Origin: Cryobacterium melibiosiphilum | GTDB taxonomy: Bacteria; Actinomycetota; Actinomycetes; Actinomycetales; Microbacteriaceae | DNA length: 64,000 bases | Direction: 5' to 3' | Assembly (NCBI RefSeq): GCF_003602235.1 | Contig: NZ_QZVS01000091.1 | Span: forward strand, 82,819 to 146,818 | Shown: in pieces, positions 35,745-45,099 of the stretch | Position numbering within the stretch: the stretch's first letter is position 1 | Layout of the letters: the number at the start of each line of letters is the position of its first letter | The notes under the pieces: model-generated | Database searches by the model: none | The model's input: the letters and a program-made list of their open reading frames with translations, nothing else | What the model was told of the DNA's origin: nothing | Made by a program: the position numbers and the translations under genes

Positions 35745-36701
35745 CTAGAATCTTAGGTCGACGCCGGGGCGACCGATCCGGCGCGTGGGGGAGTAGTCGA
35801 AGGTGCGGTCTCGGGTGAAGCCTGTGCTGGAGTCGACGAGATCGGTGACGTCTTGGGCGTCGATGATGAGCCTGGCGATTCCTTCCTGGATGAGTCGATG
35901 GCATCCGGCGCTCGCCGCACTGGTGACAGGGCCAGGAACCGCGCCGACCGGCCGGCCCAGGGCGTGGGCCTGGCCGGCGACGTTGAGGGAACCGGAGCGG
36001 TGGCCGGCCTCGACGACGACCGTTGTGCCGGAAAGGGCGGCGAGCATCCGGTTGCGTTGCAGGAAGCGCCAGCGTGTGGGGGCGGAGCCGGGCGGGAGCT
36101 CGCTGATGAGCAGGCCACCGCTCTGCTCGATGTGCTCGAAGAGTTGCTCGTGCCCGATTGGGTAGGCCCGGTCGAGCCCGTTGGCGAGTACGGCGATCGT
36201 CGAACCGGGGTAGGAGAGAGTGGCGGCGCGGTGGGCGGATCCGTCGATGCCGTACCCGCCACCGGAGAGGATCGTGCGGCCTTGCGCGGCGAGTTCTGCC
36301 GCGAGTTCGGTGGCGACTTGGATGCCGTACGCCGTCGCGGCGCGGGTGCCGACGATAGTGACGCGCCCGAACAGCGGGGTCGCGAGGTGGCGCGAGTCGC
36401 CCTTCAGCCAGAGTGCGAGTGGTGCGCTCGCGCCGAGCTGCTGCAGTTCGGCTGGCCAGTCGACGTCATCTGGAGTGATGAGTCGCAGGTTGTGGTGTTC
36501 CATCTCCGCGAGCATCCGGTCGATCTGGCCAGGGTTGACACGCGGGGCCAGCCGGCGTCGCCAGAGTTCGCCCTCGGCGGGGTCGATGCCGTTCGGCAGG
36601 CGACCGCCCGAGGTGATTAGTCGCACTGCTTCTGCGGCGCCGAGCCGGGTCACCAGCGTGCCCGTGACCACATCGCCCGGCTCAGACAACGCCGCGAGCA
36701 T
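35745..36701 (-). CDS. dprA: DprA/Smf-family DNA-processing protein
   Basis: DprA loads RecA on incoming single-stranded DNA. From ATG 36701 this copy has 318 residues; an alternative ATG at 36734 exists. The Rossmann-like core has VTIVGTRAATAYGIQVATEL, LSGGGYGIDGSAHRAA, GGLLISELPPGSAPT and RNRMLAALSGTTVVVEAG. The C-terminal winged helix of many DprA proteins is short or missing. The ATG overlaps the stop of the SCO6880 fragment (TGATG). In this setting it may be an element-borne copy rather than the housekeeping one. Confidence 0.9.
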   Translation of the reverse strand: MLAALSEPGDVVTGTLVTRLGAAEAVRLITSGGRLPNGIDPAEGELWRRRLAPRVNPGQIDRMLAEMEHHNLRLITPDDVDWPAELQQLGASAPLALWLKGDSRHLATPLFGRVTIVGTRAATAYGIQVATELAAELAAQGRTILSGGGYGIDGSAHRAATLSYPGSTIAVLANGLDRAYPIGHEQLFEHIEQSGGLLISELPPGSAPTRWRFLQRNRMLAALSGTTVVVEAGHRSGSLNVAGQAHALGRPVGAVPGPVTSAASAGCHRLIQEGIARLIIDAQDVTDLVDSSTGFTRDRTFDYSPTRRIGRPGVDLRF

Positions 36702-37215
36702 CACGCGTGCTCCTCGTTCCTCGATCGCACCCATGCTCGTGCCTCATACTCGGCGGTGGCCGCGGCATCCTCTATCTGGCCGATGCGGGTGCGTTGGTGG
36801 GCGTCGCTGAGGCAGGCCCCGGCGAGCACGCGCCCCCACCCGACCACCCGCGGGTGCTGCTCGTCGGGGTCGAGCAGCGCGAACGCGGGGTGCGACACCG
36901 CCACGACCGCGGTCAGCGTCAGCGCGTTCGGGTCGTGAATCATCACCGCCCCCGACTCCGGATCGTTCCACTCGCGCAGCGCCGCCGCGTCGCCCGGCAA
37001 TGACAGGGTTCCCACCGGTCGGGGGCGGATGATGCGGCGCCGGTAGGTCAGCTGCTCATGTCCCGCGCGCCACACCCAACGGGTGACGACCGGCATCCAC
37101 TCGACGATCTTGCGGCCGTTGATCGCGATACCGGCGATCACCGCGGCCGTCGCCCAGACCGGGCTGGTCCACGCGATTCCTGAGGCGCCCGTCGTATAGT
37201 GGGCGACGACGATTG
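36701..37215 (-). pseudogene. SCO6880-type conjugation protein, truncated at both ends
   Basis: The frame from about 37215 reads VVAHYTTGASGIAWTSPVW and continues through RRRIIRPRPVGTLSLPGD, REWNDPESGAVMIHDPN and AVSHPAFALLDPDEQ to GWGRVLAGAC. This is the N-terminal quarter of SCO6880-type proteins, integral-membrane parts of actinobacterial conjugation machines of about 490 residues. The first part of the N-terminus is cut by the neighbouring SPFH gene and the rest is replaced by an unrelated tail (RIGQIEDAAATAEYEARAWV). It marks former presence of a conjugative element. Confidence 0.75.
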
Positions 37216-37223
37216 TGAGGGCA

Positions 37224-38348
37224 TTAAAGCCCCATGACCTCCTTCTTCTTGATCTCGAACTCTTCCTGCGAAAGGATGCCGCTGTCCACGAGTTCCTTGA
37301 GCTTCTTTACAAGGTCGATCTGCTCGTCCAGAGTGAGCGCTGGGGTCTGACTCGCAGGAGCTGCGTTCTGGGGGTTCAACGACTGCGCCAGATTCATTCC
37401 GAAGAGTAGCCCCGCCCCATCTCCTAGCCCGTGATTCTCAACGCCCTGTGCAATTTTCTGCTGCGCTCCAATATTTGATTCCTGTTGGGAGACGCCCTCG
37501 AATGCCTTCAAGTTCATCCGATTGGCAGAATACTGTTTGACCAACTCGCGAGACGCCGGCGACAACTCAACGCTTTCAATTCCAACGCGAACCACTTCGA
37601 GGCCGAAACGGGTGATCCATGTTCCGGTGCTGGAATTCGCGTGTGTGATCGCCGCCGCGATCGCCTCCGCTTGAGATGGTAGCTGCGAAATTCGGTACAT
37701 CGACGACAGGGAGTTGAGGGCGACGGTGAAGGATTGGGTGAACTCCGAGACGATTTGTTGCCGCGCCTCTGCACTATCAAATGCGTAGTAACGGACGTTG
37801 GCCGGGACGAAGTTTCGTATGAACGTGGTGGGATCAACAACGCGCAGCGAGAACGTTCCGAACGCAAAGATCTCAAGGTCGGCACCGTAAAACCGGTCGT
37901 TGTACACCAGCGGCCCTCGGGTACCGAACTTCATGCCGCGGATCTCGCGCAAGTTCACAAAGGCGATCTGCTTCTGGTCAGCGGTCTGCCCGCCGAACCC
38001 GAATCGATCAACCACCTGACTTGTGATCGATTCAGTGAAACCGTCACCGTTGAAGATGCTCGCTTGCCCAGTCTGGTATTCGTATCCACCCGGCGTCGTG
38101 ATGACATCTTCGATGCCGGCCTGACTGAAGATGAAGGCCGCGGTGTTTTCCGGGACGAAGATCTTGGAGCCGTTCGAAATGACATCGGCTGAGCCCCTGA
38201 AATTGGACCCTCGACCATTATTGGTTTGTTGGAACACCGCGGGCGCAACAGCGGTGTATTCACCGAAGTGGCCAGCGGTGATGATGTCCTTCCACTGGTC
38301 GGCGAGAGTGCCGCCGAGTGCGCCCGTGAACGCCTGTACGATCCCCAT
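37224..38348 (-). CDS. SPFH-domain protein with SHOCT tail
   Basis: This 374-residue protein starts MGIVQAFTGALGGTLADQWK. It is of the YdjI/virion-core type SPFH group: a beta-rich N-terminal part (KIFVPENTAAFIFSQAGIED, VNLREIRGMKFGTRGPLVY) and the SPFH helix region (DPTTFIRNFVPANV to about 270). The C-terminal LTLDEQIDLVKKLKELVDSG, LSQEEFEIKKKEVM is a SHOCT motif, thought to drive oligomerisation or recruitment. No membrane helix is visible. It is followed upstream by the PH-like/zinc-ribbon gene on the same strand (22-nt gap), a known pairing. Confidence 0.88.
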   Translation of the reverse strand: MGIVQAFTGALGGTLADQWKDIITAGHFGEYTAVAPAVFQQTNNGRGSNFRGSADVISNGSKIFVPENTAAFIFSQAGIEDVITTPGGYEYQTGQASIFNGDGFTESITSQVVDRFGFGGQTADQKQIAFVNLREIRGMKFGTRGPLVYNDRFYGADLEIFAFGTFSLRVVDPTTFIRNFVPANVRYYAFDSAEARQQIVSEFTQSFTVALNSLSSMYRISQLPSQAEAIAAAITHANSSTGTWITRFGLEVVRVGIESVELSPASRELVKQYSANRMNLKAFEGVSQQESNIGAQQKIAQGVENHGLGDGAGLLFGMNLAQSLNPQNAAPASQTPALTLDEQIDLVKKLKELVDSGILSQEEFEIKKKEVMGL

Positions 38349-38370
38349 GGTTCCTCGTCCTACTCGTTGG

Positions 38371-38940
38371 TCACAGCTGCTGGGCGGTTTGGCAGTACTC
38401 GCAGGTGCTCAGCTGACCGCGAGTTCCTGAGATTGGCGCACCACAGGCGCTGCATTTGCCTGCGATTCTTTCGATCTTCGGTTTGGAGCCGAATCTTCCC
38501 TTGAATACGTCCAGCGTGTCCTTGAGCGCCCCGGCAATGTAATCTGCGCCCGGAATAGCCAGCCCGGTCACGATGGTCTCTGAGGCCTGCTCGCCGGTCA
38601 CGACCTCTCCTATCTTGGTGACCCACTCAAAAATCTTCTTCTTACCACCGCTTTGAAAATCGAAGTTTTCCTGACCGTTGAGGAAATAGACCTCAAGATG
38701 CGGGGTGCCGTTGCTTGACTTGCCAAGCAACGCCTGCGCCTTCCCGTTGTAGACCTTGATCTGGTCTGTTGGGAAAGTCAGAACGCCCTTGGAATTCCCG
38801 AAAACGCCCTTTTTGAGTAGCACCAGATTCAGATTCGTCAGCATAAGTTCGTCCGTGTAAGAGGCGAAGGTGCCGCCGTGCTTGATGCCAGTCTCTTTGA
38901 GAACGACGACCTCGTTCGGCCGTAAATCGTAATTCGCCAT
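38371..38940 (-). CDS. PH-like protein with C-terminal zinc ribbon
   Basis: This 189-residue protein has an N-terminal beta-rich PH-like region (NEVVVLKETGIKHGGTFASY, TDELMLTNLNLVLLKKG, TDQIKVYNGKAQALL). A helix and the zinc ribbon CSACGAPISG...CEYCQTAQQL follow, where both CxxC pairs are intact. It probably binds membrane lipid or the SPFH partner. The pair may build a membrane-associated scaffold; a stress or defence role is possible but not shown. Confidence 0.82.
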   Translation of the reverse strand: MANYDLRPNEVVVLKETGIKHGGTFASYTDELMLTNLNLVLLKKGVFGNSKGVLTFPTDQIKVYNGKAQALLGKSSNGTPHLEVYFLNGQENFDFQSGGKKKIFEWVTKIGEVVTGEQASETIVTGLAIPGADYIAGALKDTLDVFKGRFGSKPKIERIAGKCSACGAPISGTRGQLSTCEYCQTAQQL

Positions 38941-39278
38941 CAGTTCTCTCGACTCATTCCGTCAGTAACAATTTCAAGGGCAGAAAGTGGGCCCCGTTGG
39001 TGATCGGGGGCATCAATAAAACCATTAGCGGCGACCTGCCAAACACCGAACTTGTTTGTAGGATACGGCACGGTTCGCACCCACGTTGTACGGCTCATTC
39101 GTCACCGACTTGCCCTTCTCACGCATGCAAATCAAGAGTTTGCCAGAGGTGTCAACAGCAGGGAGTGGTGCCATTGGGTAGCGGATGCTCCCGGTCGCTG
39201 AACCGCTCGGCGTCTTGGCCATGCTCGACGAGTAGATTGGGCACTCTCAACGACCCGGAGCATCCGCTTCTATGCGCC
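38941..39278. other. Divergent intergenic region, no gene seen
   Basis: This 338-bp gap lies between the PH/zinc-ribbon gene (minus) and the XRE gene (plus). It has lower G+C than its surroundings (AAACACCGAACTTGTTTGTA). TTGTTT at about 39053 is a possible -35 box. No convincing reading frame, repeat or RNA is visible, but the start of the XRE gene is uncertain and may lie here. Confidence 0.5.
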
Positions 39279-39785
39279 TTGCCGGGGCACGGGATCGAAA
39301 GGTTCTGCCATGACCGAAGCGAGAACAAGACAGCCGCGGAGGATCTCGCCAAGCGACTCCGGCTGCTATTCGACGTCGCGGTAGCCGAGACCGGCAGCGA
39401 ACCGACGTACACCCAAATCGCAGAATTTTTAAAGGAACGCGGCACAAACCTCTCGAGATCGCGCTGGACGTACATCGTCAACGGCCATCGATACGTGCAA
39501 GACGCTCCGCTGTTCGAAGGCCTCGCTGCCTACTTCGACGTTGACCCGGCGTTCCTCGCCGGGCAGGCAGGTGCCGAGTTCCCCGCCAAGGTGAGCGCTC
39601 AGCTCGACCTGGTGCGGGCCATGCGCGCGGCACGCGTGAAGACGTATGCGGCGCGCACCCTCGGGGACATTTCACCCAAGGCGCTGCAGGCGATCAGCCG
39701 GTTTCTCGATGAGGAGATCTCGCAGAGTCGGCCGTCCGCACAAGAGCGTGCCGAGAACGCTCCACACAAGTCCGGAGGGAAGTGA
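39279..39785 (+). CDS. XRE-type regulator upstream of ImmA/IrrE peptidase
   Basis: The clearly conserved part runs from AAEDLAKRLRLLFDVAVAET through SEPTYTQIAEFLKERGTNLS, RSRWTYIVNGHRYVQD and LAAYFDVDPAFLAG. It is the HTH regulator that precedes ImmA/IrrE genes in many actinobacteria. The start is unclear: a TTG at 39279 is used here (168 residues), while an ATG at 39310 is out of frame, so a start-proximal frameshift is possible. The C-terminal domain about 100-150 (RTLGDISPKALQAISRFLDE) is typical. Confidence 0.72.
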   Translation: MPGHGIERFCHDRSENKTAAEDLAKRLRLLFDVAVAETGSEPTYTQIAEFLKERGTNLSRSRWTYIVNGHRYVQDAPLFEGLAAYFDVDPAFLAGQAGAEFPAKVSAQLDLVRAMRAARVKTYAARTLGDISPKALQAISRFLDEEISQSRPSAQERAENAPHKSGGK

Positions 39786-39792
39786 CCCGATC

Positions 39793-40257
39793 GTGAACAG
39801 CGGAGTGAGCGTGTCGGCGGCAGTTGACGAACTCGCCCTGGGGGAGACATTCACGTTTGACGAGTTGGTCGCGGCCGTGCAGCGACGCCGGCAACGGCGG
39901 TTGCGAATCGTCGAGCTGACGGATCTCAGCGATCACAACGGATTGTGCGCCGTGCTGCTCACAACGGATGCCGAGGACCTGATCGTTCACGCCCGCAGTG
40001 ATTCCGTGCTCCATCGGCAGCAGTTCGTGCTGCACGAACTGGCGCACATGATCCTCGGGCACGAGATCGACGATGATTCCGACGGTCCCGACTTCTTGCT
40101 GCCGGACATTCCCGCAGAGACGCGGCGACGCCTGCTCAGACGTCAGAATCTGGACACTGGGGAGGAAGTTCTCGCCGAGATAATCGCCGACAACCTCGCC
40201 GCGGCAATTAGGGGATCGGCAAAGCAATCGTCGCGATACCTGGAGATCTTCGGGTGA
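39793..40257 (+). CDS. ImmA/IrrE-family metallopeptidase
   Basis: The protein is 154 residues from GTG 39793, 7 nt after the regulator stop. The zinc-peptidase motif HELAHMILGHE is complete (HExxH). The N-terminal part, FDELVAAVQRRRQRRLRIVE, is usual for actinobacterial members. ImmA-type peptidases cut XRE repressors; the partner is most likely the adjacent regulator. Its stop overlaps the GTG of the next (broken) membrane gene. Confidence 0.85.
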   Translation: MNSGVSVSAAVDELALGETFTFDELVAAVQRRRQRRLRIVELTDLSDHNGLCAVLLTTDAEDLIVHARSDSVLHRQQFVLHELAHMILGHEIDDDSDGPDFLLPDIPAETRRRLLRRQNLDTGEEVLAEIIADNLAAAIRGSAKQSSRYLEIFG

Positions 40258-41297
40258 TCACCCTCCTCATCGCAGCTCTCATGTGGCTGCTCGTCGTGAG
40301 CCTGCTCATCTTGCGGCCGGGCAGAGCGCAACATCACCTGGGCCGCGCTGACGATCGCACTCGCGACACCCCTGAATACCGACCAGGCCTACGAGGCACT
40401 TGACCGACTCGCCGGCGGTACCAACAGCGTGACTCTCCTTGCCGACATTGCCTTGATGGTGGGCATCTTCTTCCTAGGTCGCGGGGTGATGAAGGCCTCC
40501 GAGCATCCGTCCTGGGAAGTGCAGTTCGCACTCGGGCGGTTCGCACTCGCGGTCGCCCTCGCTGGTGCCATGGTCATGTTCACTCTCATCGATCGTGGTG
40601 TCACCACCACCAGCTTCATGCTCGATCTCGGCGACCAACCGGCCGCGGCCGCCTACTCGATGATCCAATTCGTGTACTACGCCATCGTGCTCTCCGCCAT
40701 GGCCGCGCTCGCGGCGCGGCAGGTTCGATCCAGCGAGGGGTTGCAGCAGTGGCCGCCAGGGGCCGTACTCCTCGGCAGCGGATGCGGAACCGCGCTGAGC
40801 GCCGTCGTCATCACCATGGATCTCGCCGCGTCATGGGCAATCTTCCGCTCAGGCGAACTGTGGCCGTGGCCTATGAACCCCTGCACCTGCTCACGTTCGT
40901 GTTTCTCTGCTTAGGGTTCGCAGGCCAGCCCGCGACCCGCGCCTGGCTTGCACGATCTCGATCCAGGCAGACCCGGAGGCTCGTAGCCGAGCTCGAGCCG
41001 ATCTGGGTCGCGGCGACGAACGTGCGCCCCGGTATCAGTCAGGTCGAGCATGCCGTGGTTCCCACCGAGGAACTCGAAACGCTGCTGCATCGCCAGGTCG
41101 TCGAGATCCGCGACGCGATGATCGATACCCGGTTGTCGTTCGAGGTGAATGCCCGAGAGCGGGAACTCCTCGAGCGCGCTGAACGGCACCTACTTGGGGC
41201 CGGGACGCCAGGGGTTGATCAAGTGATGCGTCCTTGCGATTTGGCCCAGGTCACGGGGCCGTGGACGCCGCGCTGCGGAGCCGGATTCGCTCGGTAG
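40254..41297 (+). pseudogene. MAB_1171c-like membrane protein, two frameshifts
   Basis: Three frame segments make one protein. From GTG 40254: VITLLIAALMWLLVVSLLIL (frame A). From about 40330: RNITWAALTIALATPLNTDQ to DLAASWAIFRSGE (frame B). From about 40860: AVAYEPLHLLTFVFLCLGF, QTRRLVAELEPIWVAATNV, LHRQVVEIRDAMIDTRL (frame A again). Eight or so membrane helices, then a cytoplasmic tail, fit the MAB_1171c-like family that forms a trio with XRE and ImmA genes. The two slips are near 40,325 and between about 40,840 and 40,870. It is inactive unless these are sequencing errors. Confidence 0.78.
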
Positions 41298-41308
41298 GCT
41301 CAGGAAGC

Positions 41309-41758
41309 ATGAAGCGAAAACCTTTGCTCGCCGCGATCGCCATCACTCTATTGTTAGGAGGCTGCGCGTCGTCGATGTCGTTGAAGGCCGAGCCCACAGA
41401 TTCGAGCCCGATCGCGAGCGCCCCTAGAATCACGACCGCCGCCGAGCCCATCAAATCGGCTGACCCGACTCCGGCGGTCATACCTGCCCGAGCCGAAATG
41501 ACCGCGTTGGAGCGGGGGACAGCCGAATCCGTCTTCCTTTCGTCTGTCGCGACTGAGGTCTCAATCCCAGACATCGCTGAAGAACGCCTGATCGCTGCCG
41601 GTGACGCAGCCTGCGACTCAATGGACCGCGGCGATTCGTCCCGAGCGGCCTACATCGTCGTCGCCGGGCTACTGCCTGAACTGTCGGAGCTTGAGCAGCC
41701 CATCGGTATCACAGTGATGGCGAAGACTCTATTGTGTTCGGAGCACGCCGAATACTAG
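41309..41758 (+). CDS. Small lipoprotein, DUF732-like
   Basis: The protein is 149 residues from ATG 41309 with AGGAAG before it. The signal peptide MKRKPLLAAIAITLLLGG ends in a lipobox GGC. A Thr/Pro/Ala-rich linker follows, and then a helical domain with two Cys (ACDSMDRGD, LLCSEHAEY), similar in shape to DUF732 proteins. It is anchored outside the membrane; function unknown. It is 12 nt downstream of the broken membrane gene. Confidence 0.72.
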   Translation: MKRKPLLAAIAITLLLGGCASSMSLKAEPTDSSPIASAPRITTAAEPIKSADPTPAVIPARAEMTALERGTAESVFLSSVATEVSIPDIAEERLIAAGDAACDSMDRGDSSRAAYIVVAGLLPELSELEQPIGITVMAKTLLCSEHAEY

Positions 41759-41904
41759 ACGAGGCCCGGCAGCCAGCGCTGTCCGCCCGGGTGTCTCGGC
41801 GCGAAGGGCAGGGTGCGTGCGGGGACCCTGGAACGAGCTCCCGCCGAGGGTAGACAGCGTGTTTGCTAGATTGAGCATAATTCAGTGGCAGGGGGAAACC
41901 GGGC

Positions 41905-42273
41905 GTGACATCGTCTAATCTATTGGGCGGGCTTGTTCCCGTCTTCGCCGCTTACGGGGCGGTCTTCATTCTTGCGGGCTTGCTGCCCTTCATTCTTGCC
42001 TTCCACCTTGATGGCATCGTGCAAATCGTGCGCGGCAATGGGTTTAAGGCCCTTATCGCCGCCTTTGTGCTGAGCGTTGTTATTGCAGCAGCGGGCTATT
42101 TTGTGCTCGTATGGGCATCCGCTCAGGCCACGGTGACACCGGGCACAGTGGCGAGCCTCAACACCGTGGCATCGTATTTTCTGTTCTTCTCGGTGCCCCT
42201 CGCGCTGATTGCCTTCATCGCACGAACAGTCAAACTGGTGCGGGCTGGGTCGCGAGCGCAGGGCTCGGCGTAA
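41905..42273 (+). CDS. Small membrane protein, three helices
   Basis: The protein is 122 residues from a GTG. The three hydrophobic helices are at about 10-35, 48-70 and 85-107 (YGAVFILAGLLPFILAFHL, AFVLSVVIAAAGYFVLVWAS, VASYFLFFSVPLALIAFIA). The short basic C-terminus (RTVKLVRAGSRAQ) should be cytoplasmic. I do not recognise the family. It lies between the ImmA cluster and the restriction operon without close coupling to either. Confidence 0.6.
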   Translation: MTSSNLLGGLVPVFAAYGAVFILAGLLPFILAFHLDGIVQIVRGNGFKALIAAFVLSVVIAAAGYFVLVWASAQATVTPGTVASLNTVASYFLFFSVPLALIAFIARTVKLVRAGSRAQGSA

Positions 42274-42418
42274 TCAGCCACAGCCTCCAGCCACAATCCG
42301 AGCCGAAATACTCGGGGTGTCCGACCCCCCTGATATTCTGCGAGGGTCCCACCCGCACGCCTGCCGGCCCGTTGCCCGCCGCGCGCAGCCCCGCACCACC
42401 CCGAAGGAGCCTCACCCC

Positions 42419-43939
42419 GTGCTACCCGCAGAACTGAAATCCCAGATCGACAAGGTCTGGAACGCATTCTGGACCGGCGGCATAGCCAACCCGGTCGAGG
42501 TCATCGAGCAGATCACGTACCTCCTTTTCATCCGCCGCCTCGACGACCTGCACACCCTCGCGGAGAACAAGGCCAACCGCACCGGCGACCCCATCGAAAA
42601 CGGCATCTTCCCCGTCGGCAACGACGACGCCGCCCGCGCCCCGCGCCCCTACAACGACCTGCGCTGGTCGGTCTTCGCCAACCGCGCCCCCGACGAAATG
42701 TTCGAGATCGTCGGCCAGCACGTCTTCCCGTTCCTGCAGCAGCTCGGCAAGGTCGGCTCCAGCTACGCCCGCAACATGAAAGACGCCCGGTTCACCATTC
42801 CGACCCAAGCGCTGCTCGTCAAGGTCGTCGACCTGCTCAACGACATCCCCATGGACGACCGCGACACCAAGGGCGACGTCTACGAGTACATGCTTTCCAA
42901 GCTCGCCACCAGTGGCACGAACGGCCAGTTCCGCACCCCGCGCCACATCATCAAGCTCATGGTCGACATGGCCGCGCCCACCCCCACCGACACGATCATC
43001 GACCCCGCCGCCGGCACCGCCGGATTCCTCGTGATGGCCGGCGAATACCTGCGCGAACACCACCCCGAGATCTTCACGGATGCCGCCACCCGCGCCCACT
43101 TCAACGGCCCGGCCTTCACCGGCTACGATTCCGACGCCGCCATGGCCCGCATCGGCAGCATGAACCTGCTCCTCCATGGCGTCGACAACCCCACCATGGA
43201 ACGTGGCGATTCCCTGGCCGAGGCGCATCCCCAGACGGATGCCTACACTCTCGTTCTCGCCAACCCTCCCTTCGCCGGCAGCCTTGACTTTGAGACCACC
43301 GCGAAAGACCTGCTAGAAGTCGTCAAGACGAAGAAGACCGAGCTGCTCTTCGTGGCTCTCATGCTGCGCCTGCTCAAAAACGGCGGCCGAGCGGCCGTCA
43401 TCGTGCCCGACGGCGTGCTCTTCGGCTCGTCGAAGGCCCACACCGAACTGCGCCGCATCCTTGTCGAAGACCATAAACTCGACGCCGTCGTGAAGCTGCC
43501 GAGCGGAGTGTTCAAGCCCTACGCCGGAGTCTCCACCGCGATCCTGTTCTTTACCAAGACCAGCTCCGGGGGCACCGACAACGTCTGGTTCTACGATGTG
43601 CAAGCGGATGGCTTCTCCCTCGACGATAAGCGAACGCCGCTGGACGCCGCGGTGCATGAACAGGACAACCTCGACGACGTGCTCGCCCGGTGGACGAGCC
43701 TGTCGAGTACCGACAGCGAAGAGCTTGCACGGCCTCGTACAGCCCAGTCCTTTATGGTGCCGAAGGCCGAGATTGTCGCCCAGGGATTCGACCTTTCGCT
43801 CAACCGGTACCAAGTCATCGAGCACGAGGTTGTTGTGCACCGCTCGCCCACTGAGATCCTGACAGATCTCGCGGCACTCGATGCTGAGGTCGCCGGGGGG
43901 CTCGCGGCCTTAGCCGTGGTTGTGGGCACCCGCGCATGA
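42419..43939 (+). CDS. hsdM: Type I restriction-modification methyltransferase subunit
   Basis: The protein is 506 residues from GTG 42419, with AAGGAG 11 nt upstream; the frame opens earlier but the family start is here (LPAELKSQIDKVWNAFWTGG). The HsdM_N domain is at about 5-140. SAM-binding motif I is TIIDPAAGTAGFLVMAGE and the N6-adenine motif IV is NPPF (VLANPPFAGS). The product methylates adenine in the site chosen by HsdS and is needed for cutting by HsdR. The stop overlaps hsdS (ATGA). Confidence 0.96.
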   Translation: MLPAELKSQIDKVWNAFWTGGIANPVEVIEQITYLLFIRRLDDLHTLAENKANRTGDPIENGIFPVGNDDAARAPRPYNDLRWSVFANRAPDEMFEIVGQHVFPFLQQLGKVGSSYARNMKDARFTIPTQALLVKVVDLLNDIPMDDRDTKGDVYEYMLSKLATSGTNGQFRTPRHIIKLMVDMAAPTPTDTIIDPAAGTAGFLVMAGEYLREHHPEIFTDAATRAHFNGPAFTGYDSDAAMARIGSMNLLLHGVDNPTMERGDSLAEAHPQTDAYTLVLANPPFAGSLDFETTAKDLLEVVKTKKTELLFVALMLRLLKNGGRAAVIVPDGVLFGSSKAHTELRRILVEDHKLDAVVKLPSGVFKPYAGVSTAILFFTKTSSGGTDNVWFYDVQADGFSLDDKRTPLDAAVHEQDNLDDVLARWTSLSSTDSEELARPRTAQSFMVPKAEIVAQGFDLSLNRYQVIEHEVVVHRSPTEILTDLAALDAEVAGGLAALAVVVGTRA

Positions 43940-45099
43940 GTTGGTCGACAGCACGACTTGATCAGGTAGCCGAGATCGTCGGCGGATCAACCCCGAAGAC
44001 TGGAGTCGCAGAATATTGGAACGGCGACATTCCTTGGGTGACACCAGCGGACCTAAGCGATTTGTCCGGCCACTACATTGGCAAGACACCGCGGACTGTC
44101 ACACCGGCAGGACTTTCTAATTCGGGCTCTAAGCTGCTCGCGGCTGGGTCGGTGCTGTTGAGCTCCCGAGCGCCGATCGGTCACGTAGCCATCAACACAG
44201 TGCCGATGGCGACGAATCAGGGATTCAAGAGTCTTGTTCCGGACGCCTCGAAGGTTGACTCAAAGTTCTTGTTCTGGTGGCTTAAGGCCAACAAATTGTA
44301 CTTACAGTCCTTGGGAAATGGAGCGACCTTCAAAGAAATTTCCAAAGCAATTGTCGCGCGTGTGGTGATTCCTCTTCCCTGTCTCGTCGAACAGCGACGC
44401 ATAGCATCGATACTCGATCACGCGGACACCCTTCGAGTCAAACGACGTCGTGCGCTCCTGCTTCTAGATGAACTGGCCACCTCGATCTTCGTCGAGATGT
44501 TTGGCGCAAATTCGGGCCACGAGATGCAGGATCTTAGTGACGTTTGTTCGGCTCACTCGGGTGGCACTCCGTCCAAAGCGCGGGCTGATTATTGGGAGGG
44601 AGGGCTGCCATGGTTTTCGCCAAAGGACCTCAAAACTCTCAACCTCTATGACGCGATTGACCATGTCAATGCCGTCGTACTTGAAGAGACGGCACTTAGG
44701 ATCATCCCAAAAGACACTGTCGCCGTTGTCGTGCGCGGGATGATTCTTTCCCATTCCTTTCCAGTTTCCAGACTTCGCGTTCAGAGCACAATAAATCAGG
44801 ATTTGAAGGCTCTGTTGCCGAAAAATGGTATTGACCCCGCTTTCCTCGCACATTCCCTAATTGCGCAAGCGCCGATCATCCTTTCAAAGGTGTCTACGGC
44901 GGGGCACGGAACCAAACGACTTGATACCCAGTCGCTGATGTCCACCCAAGTTCCGAAAGCCAGCATGAAATCGCAGCTTGAATTTCGAGCTCGCATCGAC
45001 CGTTTGGATTCGCATCGTGAAACCCTTGTCAAACGTGCCGACGCCCTCGACGAGCTCTTCGCCTCTCTGCAGCACCGTGCCTTTCAAGGAGAGCTATGA
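43936..45099 (+). CDS. hsdS: Type I restriction specificity subunit
   Basis: This 387-residue protein has two target-recognition domains. TRD1 begins RLDQVAEIVGGSTPKTGVAE with IPWVTPADL; TRD2 begins DLSDVCSAHSGGTPSKARAD with LPWFSPKDL. Conserved helical spacers are RRIASILDHADTLRVKRRRA and the C-terminal RIDRLDSHRETLVKRADALD. The TRD segments have clearly lower G+C than hsdM and hsdR, as expected of exchangeable modules. The recognised site cannot be read from sequence. It overlaps mrr by 4 nt. Confidence 0.95.
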   Translation: MSWSTARLDQVAEIVGGSTPKTGVAEYWNGDIPWVTPADLSDLSGHYIGKTPRTVTPAGLSNSGSKLLAAGSVLLSSRAPIGHVAINTVPMATNQGFKSLVPDASKVDSKFLFWWLKANKLYLQSLGNGATFKEISKAIVARVVIPLPCLVEQRRIASILDHADTLRVKRRRALLLLDELATSIFVEMFGANSGHEMQDLSDVCSAHSGGTPSKARADYWEGGLPWFSPKDLKTLNLYDAIDHVNAVVLEETALRIIPKDTVAVVVRGMILSHSFPVSRLRVQSTINQDLKALLPKNGIDPAFLAHSLIAQAPIILSKVSTAGHGTKRLDTQSLMSTQVPKASMKSQLEFRARIDRLDSHRETLVKRADALDELFASLQHRAFQGEL

